From Chitinophaga pendula (GTDB lineage Bacteria > Bacteroidota > Bacteroidia > Chitinophagales > Chitinophagaceae), in assembly GCF_020386615.1 (NCBI RefSeq), contig NZ_CP077769.1, positions 806,001 through 870,000 on the forward strand: a stretch of 64,000 nt of DNA, given 5' to 3'. The notes below the pieces were generated by a model that was given only the letters and a program-made list of their open reading frames with translations, searched no databases and had not been told where the DNA came from. Positions 24,901 to 33,310 of the stretch are shown piece after piece. The first letter of the stretch is position 1. The number at the start of each line of letters is the position of its first letter. The position numbers were made by a program, and so were the translations under genes.

Positions 24901-25299
24901 ATCTATGGTCCTAATGAACTGGATGGCGCCTCCGTTACCACCAACAACGTAGCACTACCGCCAGGACAGCGCCGATGGGAACACCCGGGAGATGTAGCAT
25001 TCGCACCTGCCGCCACATTGGTAGGATATGCTGATGCAAGAGGATGGTTCACCACCCGCTTCCTCGAAAATGCCAGCTACCTCCGCATACGAAATGTACG
25101 CCTTAACTACAATACGCCTAAACGCTGGCTGTCACGTATACACGCACAACAACTATCCGTATTCGTCTCCGGCGATTACCTCTATACTTTCACCGGCTTC
25201 ACCGGCCTGGACCCGGAAAATGGAGGAAGGAACTTTGAGAACGCATCCAAATATATCATCAACCGGAAACTCACCGCAGGTGTCAACCTGACCTTTTAA
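21934..25299 (+). CDS. SusC/RagA-family TonB-dependent receptor with STN signalling domain
   Basis: A 1121-residue outer-membrane glycan or oligomer importer. After a long basic N-terminus and signal peptide (to ~45) comes an STN domain (~46-128: VTIRKQQVAVIDALNSVKQQTGYYYV...TWSLRDKTIIVKRK), which signals to FecR. A carboxypeptidase-regulatory-like domain (INGEIRNTQGTPLPGASILLQGTQKGTAADANGHF) follows. The plug has the SusC markers VVTGYSQKKISELTGSLSTVKGEDL and SVRGVGSLGGN...PLVVIDG. The barrel runs to a terminal Phe. Substrate unknown; neighbouring GH29 hints at a fucosylated glycan (inference). Confidence 0.95.
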   Translation: MKVLKKITGNDRRERRVATRKYQRLRKIMWISCLSMQVYTAAYGQQVTIRKQQVAVIDALNSVKQQTGYYYVGQVELLKATQPVDLQLVNASLETTLQAIFKDQPLTWSLRDKTIIVKRKQDAVFQSTNVDKFTSINGEIRNTQGTPLPGASILLQGTQKGTAADANGHFHLDNITFPAILEIHYTGYLSKIVRISHSENIQVILEPAEQQMNAVIVTGYSQKKISELTGSLSTVKGEDLRNVTTSSVIQQLQGKLAGLIVSSPGGDPAASPNMSVRGVGSLGGNTATQPLVVIDGLIQDAGTAANINPNDVESVTLLKDAASAALYGSRAANGVLLINTKKGGSPDGKPQINFEAVYSREQPTFGKFRMMNADERYTLMEQAYSNDYRKQNPTATPEAVNNYLSAVMPDKAAALANNTNWLREGYRIGQLQRYNLSINGGTNRFKYYAGGSYHHEVPVAITDKFDKYQLRVNTVYSPSDRFTITTAFNGTYTKAISSGLSNYRGNLYGMMPWDNPYKADGTYRVGGPNEPNWYSGTDTYNPLYDASLQDAYNHAYIAGADVKLQYRVTPWLSLSTANRLTYNGGRSGFYTDPRDSASGYPGGYYSQNRSQQVNYITSNIASFNKRFGLHEIKGLAGMEFNDVRFENTSVSVRNITPGKRSITTGTVDRVSESISEIAFLSYLSEINYSFLDRYFLSGSFRRDGSSKFGSNNKFGNFYSIGAAWNISDETFLANNRTITQLRLRFSHGTSGNADPVGAYSIYGVYNYTTGGGDNYNGAQGIIPGAQGDNPDLHWEVQRMNNLGLNIGLWDRIRINIDLYDKANNSLLRSVPAAITSGISSVVKNIGKISNRGMEIEITSTNTTGKVKWNTSLNLAFNRNKVLYLTGVPTVFPTTGTNNLLAPGYAVGSYWGVVYTGADEQTGLPTYEKEVDGKRSRTTDIKQATLRYLGSQQPDCSGGITNTITYKDVTLSILLDFVSGLRLTNDLRGDIYGPNELDGASVTTNNVALPPGQRRWEHPGDVAFAPAATLVGYADARGWFTTRFLENASYLRIRNVRLNYNTPKRWLSRIHAQQLSVFVSGDYLYTFTGFTGLDPENGGRNFENASKYIINRKLTAGVNLTF

Positions 25300-25311
25300 A
25301 AACTGATAGCT

Positions 25312-26763
25312 ATGTTTAGAAAATATATCTGCCATACCGCCTTCGTCCTATCCGGCCTGCTGCTCAGCGCCTGCCGTGATAAACTCGAACTACGCCCGGA
25401 AACCGCCATCGACAGCCACGATGCCGTAAATGGCGAAACCAACCTCACCCTCGCTACCAGTGGCAACTATTCATTGCTCAACAATTTTAATTATATTACA
25501 GCCTACTATCACTTAGTAGAATCTCCGGCCGATAATACCGAAGCCACAGGCATCTTCAACCCCGGTGGTACCAGGGACTTCGAAGCCTACTCCTACAATC
25601 ATTCGCCAGCACTTAGTAACCCGGCATCTGTTTACACCAATGCCTACAAATTATTACGTGGTGTCAACAACGTCATTGTCAACGTACCAGATAATGCCGC
25701 CGCTGCCTTAATGCAACTGAAAGGCGAAAACCTGTTCATGCGTGCCCTCGCACACTACACGCTGGTCAGCCTCTTCGGTCGCCCCTACATACAGCAAAAT
25801 GGCAATAACCCAGGCATAGTGATCGCGGATAAACCCACACCGCCATTATATCGCCCGGAAAAACGTAATACCGTCAAAGAAGTATATGATCTCATGATAG
25901 CAGACCTCCTGGCAGCACGTACACTCATGACCACCGCTCGTAGCGAAACCGCCTACGCCACCCGCGATGCAGCAAATGCCATGCTATCCGCACTGTACCT
26001 CAATATGGGAGCATACGCCAAAAGCATACAGTACGCCAATGAAGTCATTAACAGCGGTAAATACGAACTGACTCGCGGCACTGCCTTCCAGCAATATTTT
26101 GCAGGCGACCACAGCGCCGGAGAAAAAGAGACCATCTTCTGCCTTCGTCAGCTCGATGGCACCGGCAGCGGTTTTTATTACTACAATCAAAGCTATACCG
26201 TAGAAAAATTCGCGGCCGTATCACCTCCATTACTGGCACTGCTCAAAGAGGGAAAAAACGACCTGCGCCTCGGGTTCTATAAAGTGCTCACCACCACCAG
26301 CGGTAACACTTACACCTTCACCACCAAGTTCATACAGAATCCAGCTGCCAACCCGACGGCCAAAGTAAGCTCTCCGCCGCTCTTCCGACTGGCAGGACTA
26401 TACCTGGACCGCGCAGAAGCAAATGCCAAACTGGGTAATCACCAGGCCGCACTGGATGATATAAACCTCATCCGCCAAAGAGCTGGTCTAAGTGGAGATG
26501 ACCTCTACAGCCTCACCAACCTACATGGCCGCGCCGACGTACTCAGCGTCGTACTCGATGAACGACGCATAGAACTGGCCTTCGAATTCGGTCACCGACG
26601 CGAAGATCTGCTACGCAACAACCTGCCCATGATACGCACATATGGTAAACAAGGCATCCCGGGGTCTAACCTCACCGTACAAACGAACGATAAACGCGTC
26701 GTATACTTTCTCCCGCAAAACGAGACAAACGGCGTCACTAACGATTTACAACAGAACCCATAA
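25312..26763 (+). CDS. SusD/RagB-family surface glycan-binding lipoprotein
   Basis: A 483-residue lipoprotein (LLLSAC, Cys21) that would form the lid on the SusC barrel. SusD hallmarks are TPR-like helices (AYKLLRGVNNVIVNVPDNAAAALMQLKGENLFMRALAHYTLVSLFGRPY), the DLLAARTLM and ANAMLSALYLNMGAYAKSIQYANEVI segments, and a C-terminal LDERRIELAFEFGHRREDLLR with LPQNE. It begins 12 bases after susC. It is shorter than many SusDs but complete. Confidence 0.95.
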   Translation: MFRKYICHTAFVLSGLLLSACRDKLELRPETAIDSHDAVNGETNLTLATSGNYSLLNNFNYITAYYHLVESPADNTEATGIFNPGGTRDFEAYSYNHSPALSNPASVYTNAYKLLRGVNNVIVNVPDNAAAALMQLKGENLFMRALAHYTLVSLFGRPYIQQNGNNPGIVIADKPTPPLYRPEKRNTVKEVYDLMIADLLAARTLMTTARSETAYATRDAANAMLSALYLNMGAYAKSIQYANEVINSGKYELTRGTAFQQYFAGDHSAGEKETIFCLRQLDGTGSGFYYYNQSYTVEKFAAVSPPLLALLKEGKNDLRLGFYKVLTTTSGNTYTFTTKFIQNPAANPTAKVSSPPLFRLAGLYLDRAEANAKLGNHQAALDDINLIRQRAGLSGDDLYSLTNLHGRADVLSVVLDERRIELAFEFGHRREDLLRNNLPMIRTYGKQGIPGSNLTVQTNDKRVVYFLPQNETNGVTNDLQQNP

Positions 26764-26787
26764 TTAACTACATAAAAAGGAAATACT

Positions 26788-27894
26788 ATGACAAGAGCAC
26801 TATTACTGGCCGCCACTATGCTGATCGCAGCAGGAGCACAAGCCCAGGAAACCCTGCAACTCAAAGGCACCATCAAAGACCTGGAAGCAGGTACCCCCGT
26901 ATATATCCGGGAAATGGGAGCCGATAAAAAAGATTCAACCATATCTACCGCTGGTAGCTTCACCTTCCAGATCAGGAAGTTCGAAGCAGGTGCCTACATG
27001 CTGACAGTAGGTAAAACAAGGATGGAAAACAGTACCGCTTTTTTATACTTGCAAGGTGGAAAAGTAGGTCTTAAAGGAGAAGGCCCATTATTGAAAGATG
27101 CCGTACTCGAAGGGAAAGACCCGTTTGTAAAAGATGAAAATGAATATCACCAACAACTAAAGATAGCTACAGCAGGCGCAGATGTCTTGTATAAAAAATA
27201 CAACGACGCCTACATGAAAAAAGATACCGCACTCCTGAACCAGATGAAGCCAGCGATCGAACAAATGCAAGAGAAAAATAAGGCGTTCAATGAAGAATGG
27301 GTCAAAACACATCCCGCATCACCAATAGCCACCTTCATCCTTGCTACCAGCCTGAAATACGAAATGTCACCGGAACAACTGGAACAAGCCTTAGGTAAAC
27401 TGCAAAAGACTGCCACCAGGAACAAGTTGTACGAACGCATGCAACAGTCGGTAAACATCGCAAAACGTACCGCCGTCGGTCAGCAAGCGCCCGACTTCAA
27501 ACAGGCAGATACCTCCGGTAATATCATCGCCCTCAGCAGCTTCAAAGGCAAATATGTACTGGTAGACTTCTGGGCCAGCTGGTGCGGCCCCTGCCGCCGG
27601 GAAAACCCCAGCGTAGTCAAAGCATTCCAGGACTATAAAGACAAAAACTTCACCGTATTGGGCGTATCCCTGGATCAACCGGGAAAAAAAGAAGCCTGGC
27701 TGAAAGCGATCCACGATGATGGCCTCACCTGGACACATGTATCCGATCTCCAATTCTGGAACAACGCCGTCGCCAAACAATATGACATCCAATCCATCCC
27801 GGCCAACTACCTGCTGGACCCCTCCGGCAAAATCGTCGCACGCAACCTGCATGGAGAAGAACTGGCCAATAAGTTAAAAGAATTGATCCAATAA
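26788..27894 (+). CDS. DUF4369/TlpA-like thiol-disulfide oxidoreductase 1
   Basis: A 368-residue periplasmic protein: signal peptide (~1-20), N-terminal DUF4369 domain (LKGTIKDLEAGTPVYIREMGADKKDSTIS...), a helical linker (~110-225) and a C-terminal thioredoxin/AlkC-TSA-like domain (~226-368) with WCGPC at 265-269 and a cis-Pro region IQSIPANYLLDP. It likely reduces or resolves disulfides of exported proteins. It is the fifth gene of the sigma-FecR-SusCD operon and has a paralogue immediately downstream. Confidence 0.9.
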   Translation: MTRALLLAATMLIAAGAQAQETLQLKGTIKDLEAGTPVYIREMGADKKDSTISTAGSFTFQIRKFEAGAYMLTVGKTRMENSTAFLYLQGGKVGLKGEGPLLKDAVLEGKDPFVKDENEYHQQLKIATAGADVLYKKYNDAYMKKDTALLNQMKPAIEQMQEKNKAFNEEWVKTHPASPIATFILATSLKYEMSPEQLEQALGKLQKTATRNKLYERMQQSVNIAKRTAVGQQAPDFKQADTSGNIIALSSFKGKYVLVDFWASWCGPCRRENPSVVKAFQDYKDKNFTVLGVSLDQPGKKEAWLKAIHDDGLTWTHVSDLQFWNNAVAKQYDIQSIPANYLLDPSGKIVARNLHGEELANKLKELIQ

Positions 27895-27911
27895 GATTCA
27901 AACACACAACC

Positions 27912-29048
27912 ATGAACAAATGGATATTACTGGGCACCGCCGCTTTATTGTCAATCGGCCTGCAGGCTCAGTCTACCAAAGACGCTTTCATATTACAAGG
28001 CGAAACAAAAGGGATCAAAGAGGGTAAACTCTATCTGCACTATACCGGAACAAATGGTAACCGGGTAAAAGACAGCTCCCTCATAAAGGACAGCCGCTTC
28101 TCCTTCCGTGGACAAGTAGCCCGTCCTACCATGTCCTACCTCGTGCTCAACGGCAAAGACCGGGAAGAAGGATATAGCACATCGCTATTCCTGGAACCAG
28201 TGAAGATGACCGTGCAATTGCCTGCCGGCGACTTCCGCAAAGCAATAGTAACAGGGTCCGCCACACAATCACAATATGCACAGTTACAAGCACAGCAGGA
28301 GATCGTCACCGCACGGTACAAACAACAATTGGATTCCCTGCGGGCAGAACGCGACCACGAAAAAGCAGCGGAGATCAGAGAACGCCTCGCTCCCTACTTC
28401 GCCGCTGGCGACTCCGTAGACTATCGCTTCTTCGACGCACATCCGCAGTCCTACGTAACATTGTTCCAGCTCAGGTTCCATGTCAGCGACCTGCCACTTG
28501 ATGCACTGGAAGCATATTATAATAAGTTGGGCAAAACATTACAGCAGACAAAAGATGGACAGGAGCTGGCCAAAGAGATCAATCAACTCAAGAACGGTTC
28601 CCCGGGTAGTAAAGCCTACACGTTCCACGCCACCGACATCAATGGAAAAACACTGTCACTGGCAGACTATAAAGGCAAATATGTACTGCTCGACTTCTGG
28701 GCCAGCTGGTGCGTACCTTGCCGGAAAGGCAACCCACACCTCAAAGAACTGTACGCCGCCTACAAAAACAAAGGCATCGAGTTCATCGGCATATCCGACG
28801 ACGATCGCGATCCCTCCGCCTGGAAAAAAGCAGTCACAAAAGATGACCTGCCCTGGCGACATGTACTCAGAGGCCTCGATATGGAAAAGAGAATGAAAAA
28901 CCAACCTAACGAAACCGACATCAGCGAACATTATGGTATCCACTCATTGCCCACCAAAATACTGATCGATCCCAACGGCATCATCATCGGTAGATATGGT
29001 GAAGAAGGAGATGAACTGGATAAACAACTGCAACAGGTGTTACGCTGA
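27912..29048 (+). CDS. DUF4369/TlpA-like thiol-disulfide oxidoreductase 2
   Basis: A 378-residue paralogue of the preceding protein: signal peptide (ending LQAQS), DUF4369 (ILQGETKGIKEGKLYLHYTGTNGNRVKDSSLIKDSRFSFRGQV), a charged helical linker (~115-225, RAERDHEKAAEIRERL) and a thioredoxin domain with WCVPC at 266-270 and HSLPTKILIDPNG. The CVPC redox motif differs from the CGPC of its neighbour, so potentials or partners probably differ. It is the last gene before the operon terminator, 17 bases after the previous stop. Confidence 0.9.
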   Translation: MNKWILLGTAALLSIGLQAQSTKDAFILQGETKGIKEGKLYLHYTGTNGNRVKDSSLIKDSRFSFRGQVARPTMSYLVLNGKDREEGYSTSLFLEPVKMTVQLPAGDFRKAIVTGSATQSQYAQLQAQQEIVTARYKQQLDSLRAERDHEKAAEIRERLAPYFAAGDSVDYRFFDAHPQSYVTLFQLRFHVSDLPLDALEAYYNKLGKTLQQTKDGQELAKEINQLKNGSPGSKAYTFHATDINGKTLSLADYKGKYVLLDFWASWCVPCRKGNPHLKELYAAYKNKGIEFIGISDDDRDPSAWKKAVTKDDLPWRHVLRGLDMEKRMKNQPNETDISEHYGIHSLPTKILIDPNGIIIGRYGEEGDELDKQLQQVLR

Positions 29049-29069
29049 CAAGATTAACTTAACAACAGC

Positions 29070-29104
29070 AAAAGCCTCCCGTAACGGAGGCTTTTGTATT
29101 TTTA
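29070..29104 (+). terminator. Terminator of the sigma-SusCD-thioredoxin operon
   Basis: AAAAGCCTCC and GGAGGCTTTT form a perfect 10-bp stem around CGTAAC, followed by a T-rich tail. Confidence 0.9.
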
Positions 29105-29145
29105 TAATAGAGAAAGCATTGCAAGTTGTCATGATAGCGCGTTTT

Positions 29146-29166
29146 ACTTGCCCCGAAAGGGCAAGT
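29146..29166 (+). promoter_or_regulatory. Perfect hairpin in the leader of the barrel-protein gene
   Basis: ACTTGCCC and GGGCAAGT pair exactly around CGAAA, about 80 bases before the start codon. Not followed by a T-run; possible leader structure. Confidence 0.4.
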
Positions 29167-29247
29167 GGCGGCATTCCGGGATGAACGGTTGCAACCTTTT
29201 TTTTACCCCAGCGTCTTTATTACGACGAAAAACACCCAACCTCTATT

Positions 29248-31680
29248 ATGAAGAAGCTCTTATTGTTGAGTTTACTATTGCTTAGTATTGTAGCCAATAC
29301 CCTTGCTCAGTCGAAAGAGACTGGCGCTATAAAGATTAAGATCACCGATGCACAAGGTGCTCCATTACCCTTCGCAAGCGTATTGATACGTAAAGTGGCA
29401 GACAGCTCCCTGGTAAAAGGAGAGATGAGTGATGCCAACGGCCACTGTGCCTTCGAAAAGATCGCTACCGGCCACTATTTTGTACAGGTATCCCAGATGG
29501 GTTACACCACCAGCAACACCGCTAACTTTAAGATCGACGCACAACATACTGACATTGACCTGAAAACAATGATACTCAGTATTGCGCCTAAAAGCCTGCA
29601 GGCAGTAAATGTAACCGCTCAGAAACCATTTATCGAGCGTAGTGAAGGCAAAACGATCCTGAACGTAGAAAGTAGTGTGGCCGCTGCCGGTAATACCGCC
29701 CTGGACCTGCTCCGGCGGGCACCCGGTGTCAGCATCGACAAAGATGAAAACATCGTACTCAAAGGCAAACAAGGCGTGACCGTTATGCTCGATGGTAAAC
29801 TCACCTACCTCACCAACGAAGCATTGACCGACCTGCTGAAAAACATGCCTGCCGAGACCATCTCCCAGATCGAGATCATCACCAGCCCCAGCGCCAAATA
29901 TGATGCCGCCGGTACCTCCGGAATTATTAACATCAAAACCAAAAAAGGCCAGCTGACAGGCATAAACGGTAGCGTAAACCTGGCCGGCGGTGGTGGCCGA
30001 TACCTGTTCTATAACGTGGGTGGCAACATCAACTGGCGCACCAAAAAATTCAACCTATTCGCCAACGTCAACTACGGCGACCGCCAGGGATACAATACGC
30101 GTGGACTGGACCGTAAGACCGGCGGTGACGTACCCCTGCAATTCCGCCAGGACGTATTCCAAACCAACGACTTCATGAACCGGTACTATAAAGCAGGCAT
30201 CGATTATAACCTGACGGAAAAACAGTCCATCGGCGTAATGGTCAACGGATACAACAATGCCTTCTGGCGCCAGGCGCCCAGCGCCACACAGATCGGCCGT
30301 CAGGGAACTAACGTAATAGATTCCATCCTCTACACCGGCATCGGTATCAATAACCGCTTCAACAGCTTTTCGGCTAACCTGAACTACAAATGGAAAATAG
30401 ATACCAGCGGCTCCGAATTCACCATCGATGCCGACTACGCCAGGTTCGACGCAAAAATCAATAACGTACTGGGAGATAGCGTATTAATAAACAGTACGAA
30501 AGAAGTGACCAACAAAACCGGCATACTGACACGCCCTTCTAATCTTACCACCATCAAAAGTATCAAAGCCGACCTGGTAAGAAAAGTAGGCGCCAAAAGT
30601 AAAATTGAAGCAGGCTTCAAAGCCAGCTTCGCCAGCACAGAAAACTTCATGCGGTACGATTCCCTGCAAAAAGGAGCATATATACCAGTACCTTCTCAAT
30701 ACGACCAGTTTATCTACGACGAAGATATCCTGGCAGGATACCTCATCTATAAACACTCCTTCAAAAAGACAGACATCGTTGTCGGATTACGTCTCGAACA
30801 AACCAACGCGGAAGGAAACTCCATTTCTATGAAAAATAAATGGAAACGCAGCTACCTGGACTACTTCCCCAACGCGTCTATCGACCATAAAATCAACGAT
30901 AAAAACAAACTCATGTTGTCATACAACAAACGGATCAACAGACCCAATTACGGACAGCTGAATGAGTTTATATATTTCCTGGATAAATACACCTACTTCA
31001 GAGGTAACTCCGCACTGACGCCCGAGTATACCCACAATGTTGAATTAGGATATACGTTCAAAGACAAATACATCGCTACCCTCGGATACAGCCGTACCAA
31101 CGACCTTTTCGACGAATGGCTCCTGGTAGACGAAAAAACCAAGGTAACAACCAGCACCTCCCGTAACCTGGGCACACAGGAGACCTACTCCCTGAATCTT
31201 ACCTTACCATTTGATCCGGTGAAGTGGTGGAATAGCAGTAACAACGTAGGGGGATATTATAACTACTATAACATCAACGACCCAATAAAGCCTTTTACCC
31301 GGTCGGCGGTAGCTTATAGCTTCAATTCTACCAACACCTTTACCTTACCTAAAGATTACAAACTGGAACTGAGTGGTTGGTACGAATCGCCTAACGTATA
31401 TAGCATCTGGCGCGCAAAGGCCATGTGGAGCGCCAATATCGGTGTACAGAAAACCGTATTGCAGAAGAAAGGAACAATTAAAGTCAACCTCAACGATATA
31501 TTTGCCTCTAACCGCTTCAGAGCGACTGCTGAATACAACGATGTATACCTGCGTGTGAACAATCGCTGGCAGAACAGGACGTTGAATGTATCCTTTACCT
31601 ACCGTTTTGGAAATAATAAGATCGAAACAAAAGAACGTCAGGGAGGAAACTCAGACGAGTCGAAGAGAGCAGGAGGTTAA
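29248..31680 (+). CDS. Outer-membrane beta-barrel protein (TonB-receptor-like, OMP_b-brl_3 type)
   Basis: A 810-residue outer-membrane protein. Signal peptide ends at ~20 (NTLAQS). A carboxypeptidase-regulatory-like domain (~27-115, IKITDAQGAPLPFASVLIRK...SDANGHCAFEKIATGHYFVQVSQMGY) is followed by a plug-like domain (LQAVNVTAQKPFIERSEGKTILNVE...LDLLRRAPGVSIDKDENIVLKGKQGVTVMLDGK...ISQIEIITSPSAKYDAAGTSGIINIKTKK) and a barrel with NKRINRPNYGQLNEF, the hallmark of this family. Substrate unknown; many members respond to envelope or antibiotic stress. Monocistronic, with its own terminator. Confidence 0.9.
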   Translation: MKKLLLLSLLLLSIVANTLAQSKETGAIKIKITDAQGAPLPFASVLIRKVADSSLVKGEMSDANGHCAFEKIATGHYFVQVSQMGYTTSNTANFKIDAQHTDIDLKTMILSIAPKSLQAVNVTAQKPFIERSEGKTILNVESSVAAAGNTALDLLRRAPGVSIDKDENIVLKGKQGVTVMLDGKLTYLTNEALTDLLKNMPAETISQIEIITSPSAKYDAAGTSGIINIKTKKGQLTGINGSVNLAGGGGRYLFYNVGGNINWRTKKFNLFANVNYGDRQGYNTRGLDRKTGGDVPLQFRQDVFQTNDFMNRYYKAGIDYNLTEKQSIGVMVNGYNNAFWRQAPSATQIGRQGTNVIDSILYTGIGINNRFNSFSANLNYKWKIDTSGSEFTIDADYARFDAKINNVLGDSVLINSTKEVTNKTGILTRPSNLTTIKSIKADLVRKVGAKSKIEAGFKASFASTENFMRYDSLQKGAYIPVPSQYDQFIYDEDILAGYLIYKHSFKKTDIVVGLRLEQTNAEGNSISMKNKWKRSYLDYFPNASIDHKINDKNKLMLSYNKRINRPNYGQLNEFIYFLDKYTYFRGNSALTPEYTHNVELGYTFKDKYIATLGYSRTNDLFDEWLLVDEKTKVTTSTSRNLGTQETYSLNLTLPFDPVKWWNSSNNVGGYYNYYNINDPIKPFTRSAVAYSFNSTNTFTLPKDYKLELSGWYESPNVYSIWRAKAMWSANIGVQKTVLQKKGTIKVNLNDIFASNRFRATAEYNDVYLRVNNRWQNRTLNVSFTYRFGNNKIETKERQGGNSDESKRAGG

Positions 31681-31710
31681 TAACTGTTTATCGCCATTCT
31701 AAATAAAGAT

Positions 31711-31752
31711 ACGGGCGCGAACGCTTTACAGTGTTCACGCCCGTTCTTTTTT
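31711..31752 (+). terminator. Rho-independent terminator
   Basis: ACGGGCGCGAAC pairs with GTTCACGCCCGT (one wobble), followed by TTCTTTTTT. Confidence 0.85.
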
Positions 31753-31762
31753 ATATCATACG

Positions 31763-32158
31763 TTATACCTGAACAGGCTGTAATACCTTATCCAGTGTTG
31801 ATTGTGCAAGTTGTTTACGGTAGACCGAAGGGCTCATACCCGCATAGGACTTGAACCACTTAGTGAAATTGGAAGGATCGTACGTCAGCTTAAGTGCGAC
31901 GTCTGCGATGGAATTAGTCGGATTGCTAAGCAGGTTTTTAGCCACCGCTACTAACTTTTCCTCGTAGTAATAACAGGGATGGTTACCCGTCAGCTGTTTG
32001 ATTACATTACTGAGATGCGTAGGATGGATATATAATCTCTCTGCAAAATCTCTTAGCTCATACATAGTATCGATGCGGTCATGTACCAGGTCATCCAGGT
32101 GCTGATCGATCAGGGCCAGGTAGTTGGCAAATATTTCTTCGCTTCTGTTAGCATACAT
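31763..32158 (-). CDS. Short AraC-family regulator (HTH domain only)
   Basis: A 131-residue protein consisting of the AraC helix-turn-helix pair without an N-terminal sensor. The first HTH is FAERLYIHPTHLSNVIKQLTGN and the second IADVALKLTYDPSNFTKWFKSYAGMSPSVYRKQ. The start at ATG 32158 has AGGAGG six bases upstream, a Shine-Dalgarno rarely used in this phylum, which decides it over the TTG at 32164. Missing sensor suggests constitutive or partner-controlled activity. Targets unknown. Confidence 0.88.
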   Translation of the reverse strand: MYANRSEEIFANYLALIDQHLDDLVHDRIDTMYELRDFAERLYIHPTHLSNVIKQLTGNHPCYYYEEKLVAVAKNLLSNPTNSIADVALKLTYDPSNFTKWFKSYAGMSPSVYRKQLAQSTLDKVLQPVQV

Positions 32159-32164
32159 ATGCAA

Positions 32165-32170
32165 CCTCCT
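32165..32170 (-). promoter_or_regulatory. Strong Shine-Dalgarno (AGGAGG) of the short AraC gene
   Basis: On the minus strand AAAGGAGG precedes ATG 32158 with six bases between. Bacteroidota ribosomes mostly ignore such sites, so it is unusual here. Confidence 0.7.
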
Positions 32171-32237
32171 TTGATGATTATAAAGTTACGCAATTTGCCT
32201 GCCTTACAGCAGGGGGCAGCAGGACCGCCTTGTCAAA

Positions 32238-32249
32238 ATTAGGCCTAAT
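32238..32249. promoter_or_regulatory. 12-bp perfect palindrome ATTAGGCCTAAT
   Basis: It lies ~80 bases upstream of the short AraC gene and is followed closely by the near-palindrome TCCCGGGGA. Possible operator; no regulator can be assigned. Confidence 0.3.
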
Positions 32250-32295
32250 ATCCCGGGGAAAATGGTACCGTCTTCAGTATTTCGATCCCGATAGC

Positions 32296-32332
32296 AAAAA
32301 GAAAGGCGAACAGGACTATATGCCTGTTCGCC
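32296..32332 (-). terminator. Terminator of the nuclease gene
   Basis: GGCGAACAGG and CCTGTTCGCC pair perfectly (10 bp, 8-base loop). The minus-strand transcript continues into TTTCTTTTT. Confidence 0.85.
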
Positions 32333-32354
32333 GCAGATGTCATGTTGTGGTATA

Positions 32355-33236
32355 TTAGAGGGCCGTATTGTCTACTTTGGTTCTCAGGCTGCTCCGGATG
32401 GAGGCCGATACATTGGAGAAGAAGGTATAACCCGTAGCCGATTCTATATTGGCGATGCTGGTACGATAAGCACCCCAGCTCTTGCTGGTAACAGATTGAG
32501 TATTAGGCATGTCTACAGCGATCACCCGGGTAGACGCGCTGATACGGCTGATGTCGTTACTACCATTCGGCAATACCAGGATCACCTTCCAGCAGCGGGC
32601 AGGTACCGCCATTTTGCCGTCAGCGATAGTAGAGACCAGGCTGGTGCTTTTGGAACTCTCCCCGCCATTACCATAACCACCGGCTATGATGTACAGCTCA
32701 TTGCCATTGGCAGCGAGCTGGCGGCAATATTCCTCCAGGTCGCCCCAGGTCTGCTGGTTGCATTTAGGTGCCTGCGGGATGATGTTCGACAGGATGAAGG
32801 TAGCGTCATTGTCGGCCTGGCTGCCATCCCGGTCGTCAGAAGGGCAGAGGTGCCCACGGTCAAAGCCCGTGTTGGTGTAATTGGAAGTGACCGCCTTGAA
32901 GAAATTGCCTGGCAGGCTGGCGTCCGAAATGAACTTGTTCTGACGGGTAGCGCTGCCTTTCCAGGCACTGCTCAGGTGCCAGCTTACCCAGTTGGCAATG
33001 CCACGGCTGTTGTTGTAGGATAATACATACTGCGAACGGCTGACCAGGTAATTGTTGGCCGATGTGCCGGCGCCGCTGGGGTTACCTAATGCGAGGTTGT
33101 TGTCGCGGGTAGCTGCCGCTTCAGTATTGGCAGTACGATCCTGGTGGGGGGTAGTGGGGGCAATAGTCTCTTTTCGACAGGATGCTACGACAACGATAAT
33201 TGCTCCCAGGAGCAATAACGAACGAACAGTTTTCAT
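32355..33236 (-). CDS. DNA/RNA non-specific endonuclease (NUC1-like) lipoprotein
   Basis: A 293-residue exported nuclease. The signal ends in VVVASC (Cys20), so it is lipid-anchored. The beta-beta-alpha-metal nuclease domain (~60-285) has [23 protein letters not shown], the catalytic DRGHLCPS with His129, and the Mg-binding [33 protein letters not shown]. Likely degrades extracellular DNA/RNA for nutrients or competition. No immunity protein is adjacent, consistent with an exported enzyme. It has its own terminator. Confidence 0.92.
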   Translation of the reverse strand: MKTVRSLLLLGAIIVVVASCRKETIAPTTPHQDRTANTEAAATRDNNLALGNPSGAGTSANNYLVSRSQYVLSYNNSRGIANWVSWHLSSAWKGSATRQNKFISDASLPGNFFKAVTSNYTNTGFDRGHLCPSDDRDGSQADNDATFILSNIIPQAPKCNQQTWGDLEEYCRQLAANGNELYIIAGGYGNGGESSKSTSLVSTIADGKMAVPARCWKVILVLPNGSNDISRISASTRVIAVDMPNTQSVTSKSWGAYRTSIANIESATGYTFFSNVSASIRSSLRTKVDNTAL

Positions 33237-33310
33237 GAGGAAGTTTTTAATTAGACCCGAAAACTACCGCATGCATGTTAAATACCTGTTAAGTGCCTAT
33301 GACCATAATG

